DNA of 31,838 bases from a virus. The notes below the pieces were generated by a model. That model did not search any database and was not told the DNA's origin. It saw only the letters and a list, made by a program, of their open reading frames with translations. The stretch's first letter is position 1, and every line of letters starts with the position of its first letter. Location of the stretch: positions 1-31,838 of IMG/VR virus record IMGVR_UViG_3300034117_000605; one strand, 5' to 3'. Below are positions 22,681 through 28,907 of the stretch, one piece after another. The position numbers were made by a program, and so were the translations under genes.

Positions 22681-22986
22681 ATGGCAATTTTAATAAAATC
22701 AAACGAAGAAAAAAGTATCACAATTTTAGGTACTCAGTTAAAACTAGAAAGTGTTTATGCGCGTCTTGAATTCGCAGCAAGAGCAGACGGAAAAACTCTT
22801 GAAATTGCGGTTGTAACATACGCAAGTGAAACAACTTTCGAAAGTAATCAGCCAATTTTTACAGACGTTCAACAAGGAAGTTTCACAGTGGAAATTTTAC
22901 CTACTGAAATGCAGGATATTAATGCAGCTAACAAGTATGCAAGTTTAGCTTTTGAACATTTAGGATACACAACGGAAATAATATGA
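22681..22986 (+). CDS. Small protein between fibre and receptor-binding candidate (101 aa)
   Basis: A 101-residue mixed alpha-beta protein (S-I-T-I-L-G-T-Q-L-K-L-E-S-V-Y-A-R-L-E-F-A-A, then V-E-I-L-P-T-E-M-Q-D-I-N-A-A-N-K-Y-A) with no cysteine or membrane segment. It shares ATGA with the next gene, so the two are translated together. A structural or assembly partner of the tail tip is the likeliest role. I do not recognise the family. The start follows AAAAAAAATAAATC. Confidence 0.7.
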   Translation: MAILIKSNEEKSITILGTQLKLESVYARLEFAARADGKTLEIAVVTYASETTFESNQPIFTDVQQGSFTVEILPTEMQDINAANKYASLAFEHLGYTTEII

Positions 22987-24155
22987 GCTGTGAATGTTTA
23001 AGAATAGAATTCAGAGTTGACGGTGAAGGACCAACAACACAAATTGAGGTTTATGTAGCTGGAACTTATAACGGTGAAAACTATTATACATGGTCGGCAG
23101 GTGGTGTTGATTTTTACCTTTATTACAATAATGTTGGTGGCCAATGGGAGGTTAGCCGTGGAGGTTTGGGATTCCCAGCATTTCCGTTGTGTACTTCTTG
23201 GAAAAATTCAGATGCACCGTGCCCGCCTTTGGGTTCTATTCCGTTTTGGATTCCTGATTATTTTAGTGTTTTTACAACGTCTGAGTGTCCGCCCGATCCA
23301 TTTAATTGTGGAATCGAAGACAGAATTTTTCGTGAATACAAGTCAATCAAATTGCCTCAGTCATTTGTTGAGCAGGATCGTGGATTAACGGATTGTTGTT
23401 GTACTCAGTTGGTTCTTGGGGGTGCTGGCGAAAGCTGGAAAAATGACAAAACGTCAATGTGGATAAAGCTAAGTGATGAAATAGACACGTATCAATTTTT
23501 ACTTTTAGACTGCAATCAAAATGTTTTAGAGACATACGACGCCATTGCTTTTCCAAATGAATCAAACGCGTATTATTGTACGGTTAATTGGTTAGATGTT
23601 TTGACTTCTTTTGGTCAAGGTAACTATACACTAGCAATTGCTTACAGTATTTCGGGCGTTTCAGGCTTACTTTTATGGGGTGATTATAAGTTATTGCCAT
23701 ACACTATTCAAAACGCGCTTAAAACAGCTCGCGTGCGTGCTATATTTAACGGCAAACAAACAATTGACGGAATAGATTTTACAAATAGTAACGTTGAAAG
23801 CACACATCGCTTTTATGGGTTTATTGGAAATCGCCAATCTAACATGGCAATTGATAATATTATTTACGATAACCGAGAAATGAAGCGCGTAATTCGTGAA
23901 AATTTAAATGATTACGAAATAATCACCGATCCTGAAGATGAGTGTATTTTGCGCCCATTGCTGGAGTTGTTTTTGATTTCTGAAAATGAACTTTATATTT
24001 CAGACTATAACGCGCACAATCATTCATATCGTTATTTAGATTTGCCAGTAATTGTTTCAGAAAGTCCAAGCGTAGAATACAAAGACTTAAGCCGAAAAGC
24101 TGTTTTAAAATGTAAAGTGGCTGATAAATTCAAGAACCAAAGAACATTTTATTAA
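22983..24155 (+). CDS. Candidate tail-tip receptor-binding protein with Cys-rich head
   Basis: The 390-residue protein begins with a ~130-residue domain of strands and cysteines: C-E-C near 3-5, T-W-S-A-G-G-V-D-F-Y-L-Y, G-G-Q-W-E-V-S-R-G-G, then L-C-T-S-W, P-C-P-P, E-C-P-P-D-P-F-N-C-G. The aromatic-Gly pattern recalls small carbohydrate-binding or lectin-like modules, which is an inference. A second part starts at D-C-C-C-T-Q-L-V-L-G near 137, probably a baseplate domain. The many cysteines are unusual for a phage structural protein. Last of the tail genes, it would be placed at the tip and contact the cell surface. Confidence 0.66.
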   Translation: MSCECLRIEFRVDGEGPTTQIEVYVAGTYNGENYYTWSAGGVDFYLYYNNVGGQWEVSRGGLGFPAFPLCTSWKNSDAPCPPLGSIPFWIPDYFSVFTTSECPPDPFNCGIEDRIFREYKSIKLPQSFVEQDRGLTDCCCTQLVLGGAGESWKNDKTSMWIKLSDEIDTYQFLLLDCNQNVLETYDAIAFPNESNAYYCTVNWLDVLTSFGQGNYTLAIAYSISGVSGLLLWGDYKLLPYTIQNALKTARVRAIFNGKQTIDGIDFTNSNVESTHRFYGFIGNRQSNMAIDNIIYDNREMKRVIRENLNDYEIITDPEDECILRPLLELFLISENELYISDYNAHNHSYRYLDLPVIVSESPSVEYKDLSRKAVLKCKVADKFKNQRTFY

Positions 24156-24156
24156 C

Positions 24157-24444
24157 ATGGAATATTTAAACTATATTATTTTCAGTCTCATTGCAATAAT
24201 TGGGTATTTTGTACGGGACATTTTAAACCAATTCAAAGAGCATAAAAAAGCAAGTGATCAACAGCACCTGCATTTTAGCGAAGAGGTTGGACGTTTAAAG
24301 GGTAAAATTGAAATGGCGCAACAACAAGCGCAAAACGACATCACACGAATTGAGCAATTAACACAATTGAAATTGGAGCAAATCAGTAAAGACGTTTTAG
24401 AATTAACAAAAGCCGTTCACCAACTTTTAAAGCAAAGATTATGA
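24157..24444 (+). CDS. Membrane-anchored coiled-coil protein, lysis region
   Basis: One N-terminal transmembrane helix (Y-I-I-F-S-L-I-A-I-I-G-Y-F-V near 6-19) is followed by a long charged coiled coil to the C-terminus (GRLKGKIEMAQQQAQNDI and onward). It starts one base after the receptor-binding gene and shares ATGA with the holin-like gene. The topology fits an anchored lysis accessory, such as a spanin-like or antiholin protein, or a phage membrane protein of unknown role. No lipobox is present. Confidence 0.7.
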   Translation: MEYLNYIIFSLIAIIGYFVRDILNQFKEHKKASDQQHLHFSEEVGRLKGKIEMAQQQAQNDITRIEQLTQLKLEQISKDVLELTKAVHQLLKQRL

Positions 24445-24644
24445 ATTTATTGGATCGTATAAAAAGGAAAACCCCAGCGCGTGATAAATTGCACGGTAAA
24501 ATTTCCACTGTTGTTGGCGTTGTTTGTGTTACGTTGTTAAGTCTGGAAACGTTCGAGAATAAAACAGTTGTTGCCCTTCTTACTATTGGAGCTGTTTTGT
24601 TTGGTGGGAAATCAATTTATCATGCACAAAAAATCAAAAAATAA
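24441..24644 (+). CDS. Probable holin (67 aa, two membrane helices)
   Basis: A very small protein with a basic N-terminus (LLDRIKRKTPARDKLHGK) and two hydrophobic helices, I-S-T-V-V-G-V-V-C-V-T-L-L-S-L near 21-35 and V-V-A-L-L-T-I-G-A-V-L-F-G-G near 43-56, then a basic tail H-A-Q-K-I-K-K. This is the usual layout of a two-helix holin, which would form the hole that releases the endolysin. It is flanked by a membrane coiled-coil gene (ATGA overlap) and the putative cell-wall enzyme (TAATG overlap). Holins share little sequence, so the call rests on topology and position. Confidence 0.7.
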   Translation: MNLLDRIKRKTPARDKLHGKISTVVGVVCVTLLSLETFENKTVVALLTIGAVLFGGKSIYHAQKIKK

Positions 24645-25216
24645 TGGTAAAAAACTATTCAGATGCGCAACTTTTAAGCAGGGTTAAAGCGATTCCAAGT
24701 TTTAAAGGAATTCCCAAAGGCTTTTGGCTTCTTGGCGTTCAATCAAATGAAGACACTTTCGACAGATTCGACGACAAAATATATCTATTCGAGGGCGAAA
24801 AATTCATATTGGTAACTTCAGGAACTACAAACGCAGGAAAAAACGGATTATTAAAATACGATTCTTATAATGCTGAGGGCGTTGCAGTAATTAAAACAAA
24901 TGAATGGTACTACGATGTTTGGAAATACGGGTTACACAAGGGCAAAGTCATTGCATTGCGCCAAGTGAAGCCTTTTTTAATCAGTAGGGACGGCGACAAA
25001 GACCAGCAAATCGAAGAGGGAAAAGCGCTCCCAGTAATGGCAGGAATTAACTTTCACCCGAACACCTATAATTTAGACACCAAAGAAGTAAAAGAAATAA
25101 TTGGCGGTTGGTCATTAGGTTGTCAAGTGGTAAACAATACTGAAAAATACGTTCAAATTATGAAGCTGTTAAAGCCTCAAAAAATCGTTTCTTATTGCCT
25201 ATTGAAAGAATTCTAA
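24644..25216 (+). CDS. Putative cell-wall lytic enzyme with L,D-transpeptidase-like SxGC motif
   Basis: A 190-residue protein directly after the holin. Its C-terminal part has G-I-N-F-H-P-N-T-Y-N (H138) followed 18 residues later by G-G-W-S-L-G-C-Q-V (S157, C160). That His...S-x-G-C arrangement is the active site of YkuD-type L,D-transpeptidases and related phage proteins that I recall beside holins in Bacteroidetes phages. Upstream, F-D-D-K-I-Y-L-F-E and V-T-S-G-T-T-N-A-G-K-N look like the family's strand region. It probably cuts or alters peptidoglycan at lysis, although transpeptidase rather than hydrolase activity cannot be excluded. No signal peptide is present, consistent with holin-dependent release. 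Confidence 0.65.
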   Translation: MVKNYSDAQLLSRVKAIPSFKGIPKGFWLLGVQSNEDTFDRFDDKIYLFEGEKFILVTSGTTNAGKNGLLKYDSYNAEGVAVIKTNEWYYDVWKYGLHKGKVIALRQVKPFLISRDGDKDQQIEEGKALPVMAGINFHPNTYNLDTKEVKEIIGGWSLGCQVVNNTEKYVQIMKLLKPQKIVSYCLLKEF

Positions 25217-25236
25217 TTGTCTAAAATCTAAAAAGT

Positions 25237-26106
25237 ATGGTTAAAAAACACGCGAATAATGTACATGAGATTGTACATGAGGGGTTAAATTTTAAAATGG
25301 CTATGCTTTCAGATTTACACTGGGACAATCCAAAATGCGATTGGGTAACGTTAAAAAGACATTTGGACTATTGCCTAGAAAACGACATCAAAGTATTCAT
25401 TAACGGCGATATGTTTTGTTTAATGCAGGGACAAGGTGATCGCAGAAAAAACAAAAGCGACATTCGCCCCGAACACAATAATTCTCATTATTTAGATTCA
25501 ATTGTTAACACGGCGGTTGAATGGTTTAGCCCGTATGCACAAATTTTAACGGTAATCGGTTACGGAAATCACGAAACGGCTATAATCAAATGGCAGGAAA
25601 CCGACATTTTGCGCCGCTTTGTTGACTTACTTAACATGAAGAACGGAACGCACGTCCAAGTTGGGGGTTATGGTGGCTGGATCATTATTAAACAAAAGAA
25701 TAATAAAACTCAAAGATTTATTACAAAGATTAAATACTTTCATGGATCAGGCGGCGGCGGAATTGTAACAAAGGGAGCAATCAATTTAACGCGTGCCCTT
25801 GAAATGTATGAAGACTTTGATGTTTTTACCATGGGACACATTCACGAAAACGCTTGCAGGGACGACGTACGCGACACCGTTACACATTGTAAAACGGGTT
25901 ACAGCAACAAACAAAAGAACATTCATTTAATGATTACGGGCGCTTATAAGGAGGAATACGGCGACGGTTCCAAAGGCTGGCACGTTGAAAGAGGCGCACC
26001 AGTTAAACCAATTGGAGGGCGTATTTTAACAATTGACATTGTAAGGGAATACAAAGACAATACAGAAACTGTAAGAAAAGTAATTGATTCGCATAAATTT
26101 AAGTAA
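25237..26106 (+). CDS. Calcineurin-like metallophosphoesterase
   Basis: The 289-residue protein carries the complete metallophosphoesterase motif set: D-L-H at 26-28, G-D-M at 57-59, G-N-H-E at 110-113, F-H-G-S at 168-171 and G-H-I-H-E at 200-204. These residues bind two metal ions and hydrolyse phosphoesters. Members include Mre11/SbcD-type nucleases and small-molecule phosphatases, so the substrate is open; the size is that of a single catalytic domain without an SbcC partner. It is the last gene before a terminator and lies with lysis genes, so late expression is expected. The motif-free C-terminus may give substrate choice. Confidence 0.88.
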   Translation: MVKKHANNVHEIVHEGLNFKMAMLSDLHWDNPKCDWVTLKRHLDYCLENDIKVFINGDMFCLMQGQGDRRKNKSDIRPEHNNSHYLDSIVNTAVEWFSPYAQILTVIGYGNHETAIIKWQETDILRRFVDLLNMKNGTHVQVGGYGGWIIIKQKNNKTQRFITKIKYFHGSGGGGIVTKGAINLTRALEMYEDFDVFTMGHIHENACRDDVRDTVTHCKTGYSNKQKNIHLMITGAYKEEYGDGSKGWHVERGAPVKPIGGRILTIDIVREYKDNTETVRKVIDSHKFK

Positions 26107-26141
26107 CTTTATACCTTCATAATCAAATTTTGTTTAGGTTG

Positions 26142-26166
26142 AAGCCCCTGCATTTGTGGGGGTTTT
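26142..26166 (+). terminator. Terminator after the late operon
   Basis: AAG-CCCC (26142-26148) faces GGGG-G-TT (26158-26164) around a 9-base loop, followed by a T-rich run (TTTTGTTATTT). The stem is short, with one G-G mismatch, so the call is moderate. It lies ~36 bases after the metallophosphoesterase stop and 40 bases before the next promoter, exactly at the late/replication boundary. Confidence 0.65.
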
Positions 26167-26205
26167 GTTATTTATTAACTTTTTTTTCACTTTTTTTGTT
26201 GGTAA

Positions 26206-26238
26206 TTGTTGTATATAAAAATAAAGTTTATATATTTG
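26206..26238 (+). promoter_or_regulatory. Bacteroidetes-type promoter of the replication operon
   Basis: TTGTTG (26206-26211), a 19-base spacer and TATATTTG (26231-26238) form a near-ideal promoter. The block is almost identical to 148-180: 26206-26240 and 148-182 differ at two of 35 positions. It would drive the small genes from 26269 through the DnaA-like gene, and perhaps on into the helicase genes. Confidence 0.77.
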
Positions 26239-26268
26239 TCAAACAGAAACGAAATAAAAATAGGAATT

Positions 26269-26412
26269 ATGAAAACTCAAGAAATTTTAGAAAACATCAA
26301 AAGATTAGAAAAAACTATTTCAATGAATATTTGGAATAAAGTGTATGTGTCTAATTGTAAAGAACAAATTGAAAACTATAAAAAACAATTAGAGAATGCT
26401 AATAACATTTGA
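26269..26412 (+). CDS. Tiny helical protein, first gene of the replication operon (47 aa)
   Basis: The frame is open upstream, but ATG 26269, behind AAAAATAGGAATT and ~27 bases after the predicted start site, is the sensible start. Forty-seven residues are almost wholly helical (TQEILENIKRLEKTISMN, then C-K-E-Q-I-E-N-Y-K-K-Q-L-E-N). No motif is recognised. It overlaps the next small gene by 17 bases. First position behind a strong promoter is typical of early phage proteins that act on the host, but this is inference. Confidence 0.65.
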   Translation: MKTQEILENIKRLEKTISMNIWNKVYVSNCKEQIENYKKQLENANNI

Positions 26413-26572
26413 AGCTGAAAGATTAGATAATGGCGAGTTGATTAATTCAACTTGCCTTATTCAAAAATACATTTGCGAAGATTTAAAAGTCCTTCTTTGG
26501 ATAGATGGAAGATGGATTTATGTTAAAACTGAAACTTTAAAAATTAAAAGCTATGAAAAGCAAAGTAATTGA
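26396..26572 (+). CDS. Small overlapping protein (58 aa)
   Basis: ATG 26396 lies inside the previous gene and the frame runs to TGA 26570-26572, overlapping the next gene by 20 bases. The sequence M-L-I-T-F-E-A-E-R-L-D-N-G-E-L, then K-V-L-L-W-I-D-G-R-W-I-Y-V-K, suggests a small strand-rich fold with a conserved-looking W-I-D-G-R-W hairpin. Overlaps at both ends and continuous coding pattern support a real gene in the gap 26413-26552, which would otherwise be empty. The family is not recognised. Confidence 0.62.
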   Translation: MLITFEAERLDNGELINSTCLIQKYICEDLKVLLWIDGRWIYVKTETLKIKSYEKQSN

Positions 26573-26780
26573 ACTACAAGAAAAAGCTAACCAAATTTTG
26601 CAAATGGCTCAAGACATGGACAATCGAATCGATAGAATGGAGTCAGATATTAAAACGTTTCATGGTTACGAAAGCTATTGTGAAAGACGAAAGCAACAAT
26701 TAGATACCTGCGAGCGTGGAAGTAAAAGACTTTGGTCGGCTTACTTTCAAGTATTAACACAAATTAAACTAGAGTTATGA
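26553..26780 (+). CDS. Small coiled-coil protein (75 aa)
   Basis: A highly helical protein with clear heptads (VIELQEKANQILQMAQDMDN, R-I-D-R-M-E-S-D-I), two cysteines (near 43 and 53) and a C-terminal L-W-S-A-Y-F-Q-V-L. No DNA-binding or catalytic motif is visible. It overlaps both neighbours (20 bases before, ATGA after), indicating coupled translation in this block of small genes. Oligomerisation is likely; the function is unknown. Confidence 0.68.
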   Translation: MKSKVIELQEKANQILQMAQDMDNRIDRMESDIKTFHGYESYCERRKQQLDTCERGSKRLWSAYFQVLTQIKLEL

Positions 26781-27013
26781 TCATTATTGAATTATTCGAA
26801 GATTACGCAAAAGTATTAGTAAACGGTAAAGAGTTTGATGTTGCAATACATCAACCATCTCAAGAAATTATTTTAGACATCAATTTTCTACGTGAGTTTA
26901 AAAACTTCGATGAGATGAACGAGTGCGACGAATGCGAACAAGGATGGTACGATGCAGGCGAAGGCGACGAAAGCTATTACGTGATATGTGAATGTCAACC
27001 TAAAATTAAGTAA
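26777..27013 (+). CDS. Small acidic protein with a Cys4 zinc-ribbon-like end (78 aa)
   Basis: The N-terminal half is a small strand region (M-I-I-I-E-L-F-E-D-Y-A-K-V-L-V-N-G-K-E). The C-terminal third has C-D-E-C-E-Q-G-W near 53-60 and V-I-C-E-C-Q-P near 71-77, a four-cysteine arrangement like zinc ribbons or the DnaJ-type C-x-x-C-x-G repeats. The middle is very acidic (G-E-G-D-E-S). It starts in the previous stop (ATGA). A protein-protein adaptor or host-directed protein is possible, but the family is not recognised. Confidence 0.68.
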   Translation: MIIIELFEDYAKVLVNGKEFDVAIHQPSQEIILDINFLREFKNFDEMNECDECEQGWYDAGEGDESYYVICECQPKIK

Positions 27014-27014
27014 T

Positions 27015-27278
27015 ATGAATTACAATATGAAAGATAAACTTCGGCATGAATTAGGAGTTTTAAATTTTCTTAATAAAAAAGGTTTAATTGATACTGGTAA
27101 AAGAGGCGTTATAAATAAAGTAGTTATTGAATTTCTGAATGAATATAATTTACCCATAGAAAAATACAACCCTAAATACAAGGGTAATTATGACGCACTA
27201 AATAAAAATTGCACTACCATACAAGAAAATTGGAATCAGTTTAATTTATGGGTTAATAAGCAACTTAAAATAAAATAA
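27015..27278 (+). CDS. Hypothetical protein in replication operon (87 aa)
   Basis: I start this at ATG 27015, one base after the previous stop, instead of the upstream in-frame GTG 26988; ATG 27027 is another option. The protein is basic and helical (K-D-K-L-R-H-E-L-G-V-L-N-F-L-N-K-K-G-L-I), with G-K-R-G-V-I-N-K-V-V-I-E-F-L-N in the middle and N-Q-F-N-L-W-V-N-K at the end. Composition is notably AT-rich and poor in CG compared with the helicase genes. The family is not recognised. Confidence 0.62.
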   Translation: MNYNMKDKLRHELGVLNFLNKKGLIDTGKRGVINKVVIEFLNEYNLPIEKYNPKYKGNYDALNKNCTTIQENWNQFNLWVNKQLKIK

Positions 27279-27279
27279 T

Positions 27280-27474
27280 ATGAAAAAATCAACTAAAATA
27301 AACCATTTCATTCCAGCCACTCCAAACATTGCGCGAATTATGCGCTATTGGAAAAGCCAAAGTTCGGAAAATGACAAAGGCGGAAGTTTCAATTTAACGC
27401 TTTATTTAGACTACTTGAATGTCATTAGTCATGAACAAATAGAAAGTGTCTCAAATCGCATAAAAACACACTAA
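27280..27474 (+). CDS. Hypothetical protein (64 aa)
   Basis: This short basic protein (INHFIPATPNIARIMRYWKS, then G-G-S-F-N-L-T-L-Y-L-D-Y-L) starts one base after the previous gene and ends one base before the DnaA-like gene, so it is embedded in a tight operon. No metal site or membrane segment is visible. The S-H-E-Q-I-E-S-V-S-N-R-I end looks helical. The family is not recognised. Confidence 0.62.
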   Translation: MKKSTKINHFIPATPNIARIMRYWKSQSSENDKGGSFNLTLYLDYLNVISHEQIESVSNRIKTH

Positions 27475-27475
27475 A

Positions 27476-27892
27476 ATGAGATTAAAAATAAACGAACTAA
27501 AAGAAGTTTTAAAACTAGAACAATACAATTACATTGATGTTTTAGGAGCGTGCCCTTTTACATTGTGTGAATTAGGCGAAAAAAATAGAATTCAGGAGGT
27601 TGTAATTTGGCGCCAATTCTTGGTAAGCGTTGCAAAAGCGCAGGGAATGACTTACTTTCATGCTGGGGCTTTGGTTAACTTGGATCATTCAACAGTGATT
27701 CACGCAATGAAAGCTGTATTTTTTAGGGTTCAGGACAAACAATTTCCTGAGTATCGCGAGGTGTTAAAACAAATCAAACAACACATTGAAATGAATGTTA
27801 CACTAAGTGATGATATTTGCGTAAATGAGTTGAATTGCATAGTCATGTTGGATAAATTAATCGGTAAAAAGTTTCAATTATGCGCGTATTAA
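27476..27892 (+). CDS. Stand-alone DnaA domain IV-like DNA-binding protein
   Basis: Residues ~38-85 (N-R-I-Q-E-V-V-I-W-R-Q-F-L, then L-V-N-L-D-H-S-T-V-I-H-A-M-K) match the C-terminal DNA-binding domain of DnaA, whose signature D-H-S-T-V-x-H-A contacts the DnaA box. The AAA+ ATPase and N-terminal helicase-loading domains are absent: total length is 138 residues. It may mark the phage origin, steer the phage initiator or titrate host DnaA sites. It is encoded in the replication operon, upstream of the initiator and helicase genes. The remaining C-terminal ~45 residues are not recognised. No clear DnaA-box cluster was spotted by eye. Confidence 0.82.
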   Translation: MRLKINELKEVLKLEQYNYIDVLGACPFTLCELGEKNRIQEVVIWRQFLVSVAKAQGMTYFHAGALVNLDHSTVIHAMKAVFFRVQDKQFPEYREVLKQIKQHIEMNVTLSDDICVNELNCIVMLDKLIGKKFQLCAY

Positions 27893-28131
27893 TCAAAAAA
27901 GAAAACCAGTATCGAACTATTCAAACAAGGTTTTTAAACTTTGACTTTGATGTTAAGCGTTTAGAATTCGTTGGGTACGTTAAAAACGACGGAATAAGCA
28001 AGTACAAAGGCGTTACAGTTTTCAACTTCGATACAATCAGTTATTTATCAACGTCCGAACTTGGCTTCATTCATTGCGTTGGGTTGGTAGGGAAACAAAT
28101 TTTTCAAATAGTCCTTAGAAATAAAAAATAA
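27880..28131 (+). CDS. Small beta-rich hypothetical protein (83 aa)
   Basis: The protein consists of predicted short strands (M-R-V-L-I-K-K-E-N-Q-Y-R-T-I, then F-D-F-D-V-K-R-L-E-F-V-G-Y-V, K-G-V-T-V-F-N-F-D) with a basic C-terminus. It overlaps the DnaA-like gene by 13 bases and ends immediately before the TATATTTG promoter and structured leader, so it closes the first part of the replication operon. The family is not recognised. Confidence 0.66.
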   Translation: MRVLIKKENQYRTIQTRFLNFDFDVKRLEFVGYVKNDGISKYKGVTVFNFDTISYLSTSELGFIHCVGLVGKQIFQIVLRNKK

Positions 28132-28143
28132 TTTATATATTTG
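28132..28143 (+). promoter_or_regulatory. -7 element TTTATATATTTG upstream of the structured leader
   Basis: The 12-base string TTTATATATTTG is identical to the -7 region of the promoters at 169-180 and 26227-26238. No good TTTG/TTG lies at the matching -33 position, so strength is uncertain. Transcription would start near 28147-28151, at the first bases of the hairpin described at 28149. Confidence 0.6.
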
Positions 28144-28148
28144 GGCTT

Positions 28149-28230
28149 CGAAGCGTAGGAACTTCAAGAATTTTAATTTAAAAGCTGGCATGAAAAGGTA
28201 ATCCTACGCACCTTGATTGCTGGCTTTTTG
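28149..28230 (+). ncRNA. Candidate kissing-loop / pseudoknot RNA leader of the replication initiator
   Basis: Hairpin 1 pairs GAAG (28150-28153) with CTTC (28162-28165) around loop CGTAGGAA. Hairpin 2 pairs AAGGT (28195-28199) with ACCTT (28210-28214) around loop AATCCTACGC. The loops are exactly complementary: GCGTAGGA (28153-28160) with TCCTACGC (28202-28209), counting the closing G. An outer pairing AAAAGC (28180-28185) with GCTTTT (28223-28228) encloses hairpin 2 and runs into five T residues. The start ATG of the next gene is at 28245. No matching known RNA family is recognised. It may be a regulatory leader, an attenuator or a free small RNA. Confidence 0.55.
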
Positions 28231-28244
28231 CATTTAAAAAAAAG

Positions 28245-28907
28245 ATGGCTAAAAATCGAGAGGCTTTTAATTTTTACAGATCTTATTTTTCAGTTTACAT
28301 GGAGTTAAACAATGAAGAAAAAGTTTTGTTTATGGACGCTTTACTAAACAAACAATTTAAAGGGGTTGAACCTGAATTAAACGGAATTGTAAAATTTGCT
28401 TATTTATCGCAAAAGCATTCTATTAATAAGCAAGTTGAAGGGTGGGAAAGTAAAACAAAAACAGTGTTATCAGAAGTAAATTTAATACCTAATGAAGACC
28501 CTACCGAAGGGGGTTGCAAAGGGGGTTCGCAAGGACCTTACCTACAAGAGAAAGGGAAAGAGAAAGGGAAAGTAGAATTAACTATTGCCACGACTAAAGT
28601 CGAAGCGGTTGAATCAATTGATTTTGAAAAGTTGTTGAGTTTTATAAATTTTTCCTTTGGCAGAAAATTTCAAATTGTAAGTAAAAAAGTACGCGCCAGT
28701 TTTAACGCACGAATAAAAGAGGGCTATACAAAGGATCAAATTACGGATGCCATAAATAATTGCAAAGAAAACGCATACCATAAAGAAAAAAATTATCAAT
28801 ATTGCACCCCTGAATTTTTTAGCAGGTCCGAAACGTTAGACAAATATTCAAACGTTACAAAACAAGAGAAAAAAGTATACGCATTTCACCCCGTAATATT
28901 CGACTGA
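28245..28907 (+). CDS. Replication initiator-like protein (DUF6291 plus Phg_2220_C-like)
   Basis: The N-terminal ~70 residues (N-R-E-A-F-N-F-Y-R-S-Y, then F-M-D-A-L-L-N-K-Q-F-K-G, K-F-A-Y-L-S-Q-K-H-S-I) look like DUF6291, a winged-helix-like domain at the front of phage replication proteins. A low-complexity linker with K-G-G-S-Q-G-P-Y-L-Q-E-K-G-K-E-K-G follows. The C-terminal part, from F-I-N-F-S-F-G-R-K-F-Q to Y-C-T-P-E-F-F-S-R-S near 131-200, fits the conserved phage C-terminal domain that contacts helicase. It probably binds the origin and loads the helicase encoded next (TGATG overlap). Expression may be controlled by the structured leader upstream. Confidence 0.78.
   Translation: MAKNREAFNFYRSYFSVYMELNNEEKVLFMDALLNKQFKGVEPELNGIVKFAYLSQKHSINKQVEGWESKTKTVLSEVNLIPNEDPTEGGCKGGSQGPYLQEKGKEKGKVELTIATTKVEAVESIDFEKLLSFINFSFGRKFQIVSKKVRASFNARIKEGYTKDQITDAINNCKENAYHKEKNYQYCTPEFFSRSETLDKYSNVTKQEKKVYAFHPVIFD

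Noticed and set aside
23074-23388. Second + strand frame inside the receptor-binding candidate gene
   Set aside because: It is an out-of-frame shadow with no start context, lying completely within a longer gene that has ATGA coupling.
26130-26339. A + strand frame of 69 codons across the terminator and promoter
   Set aside because: It would run through the terminator and the -33/-7 elements. The protein is hydrophobic then basic nonsense, and the downstream 47-residue frame is a better gene.
28153-28214. Known riboswitch (for example preQ1 or SAM type)
   Set aside because: Neither the conserved core sequences nor the downstream gene function fit; the pairing is loop-to-loop between two separate hairpins.
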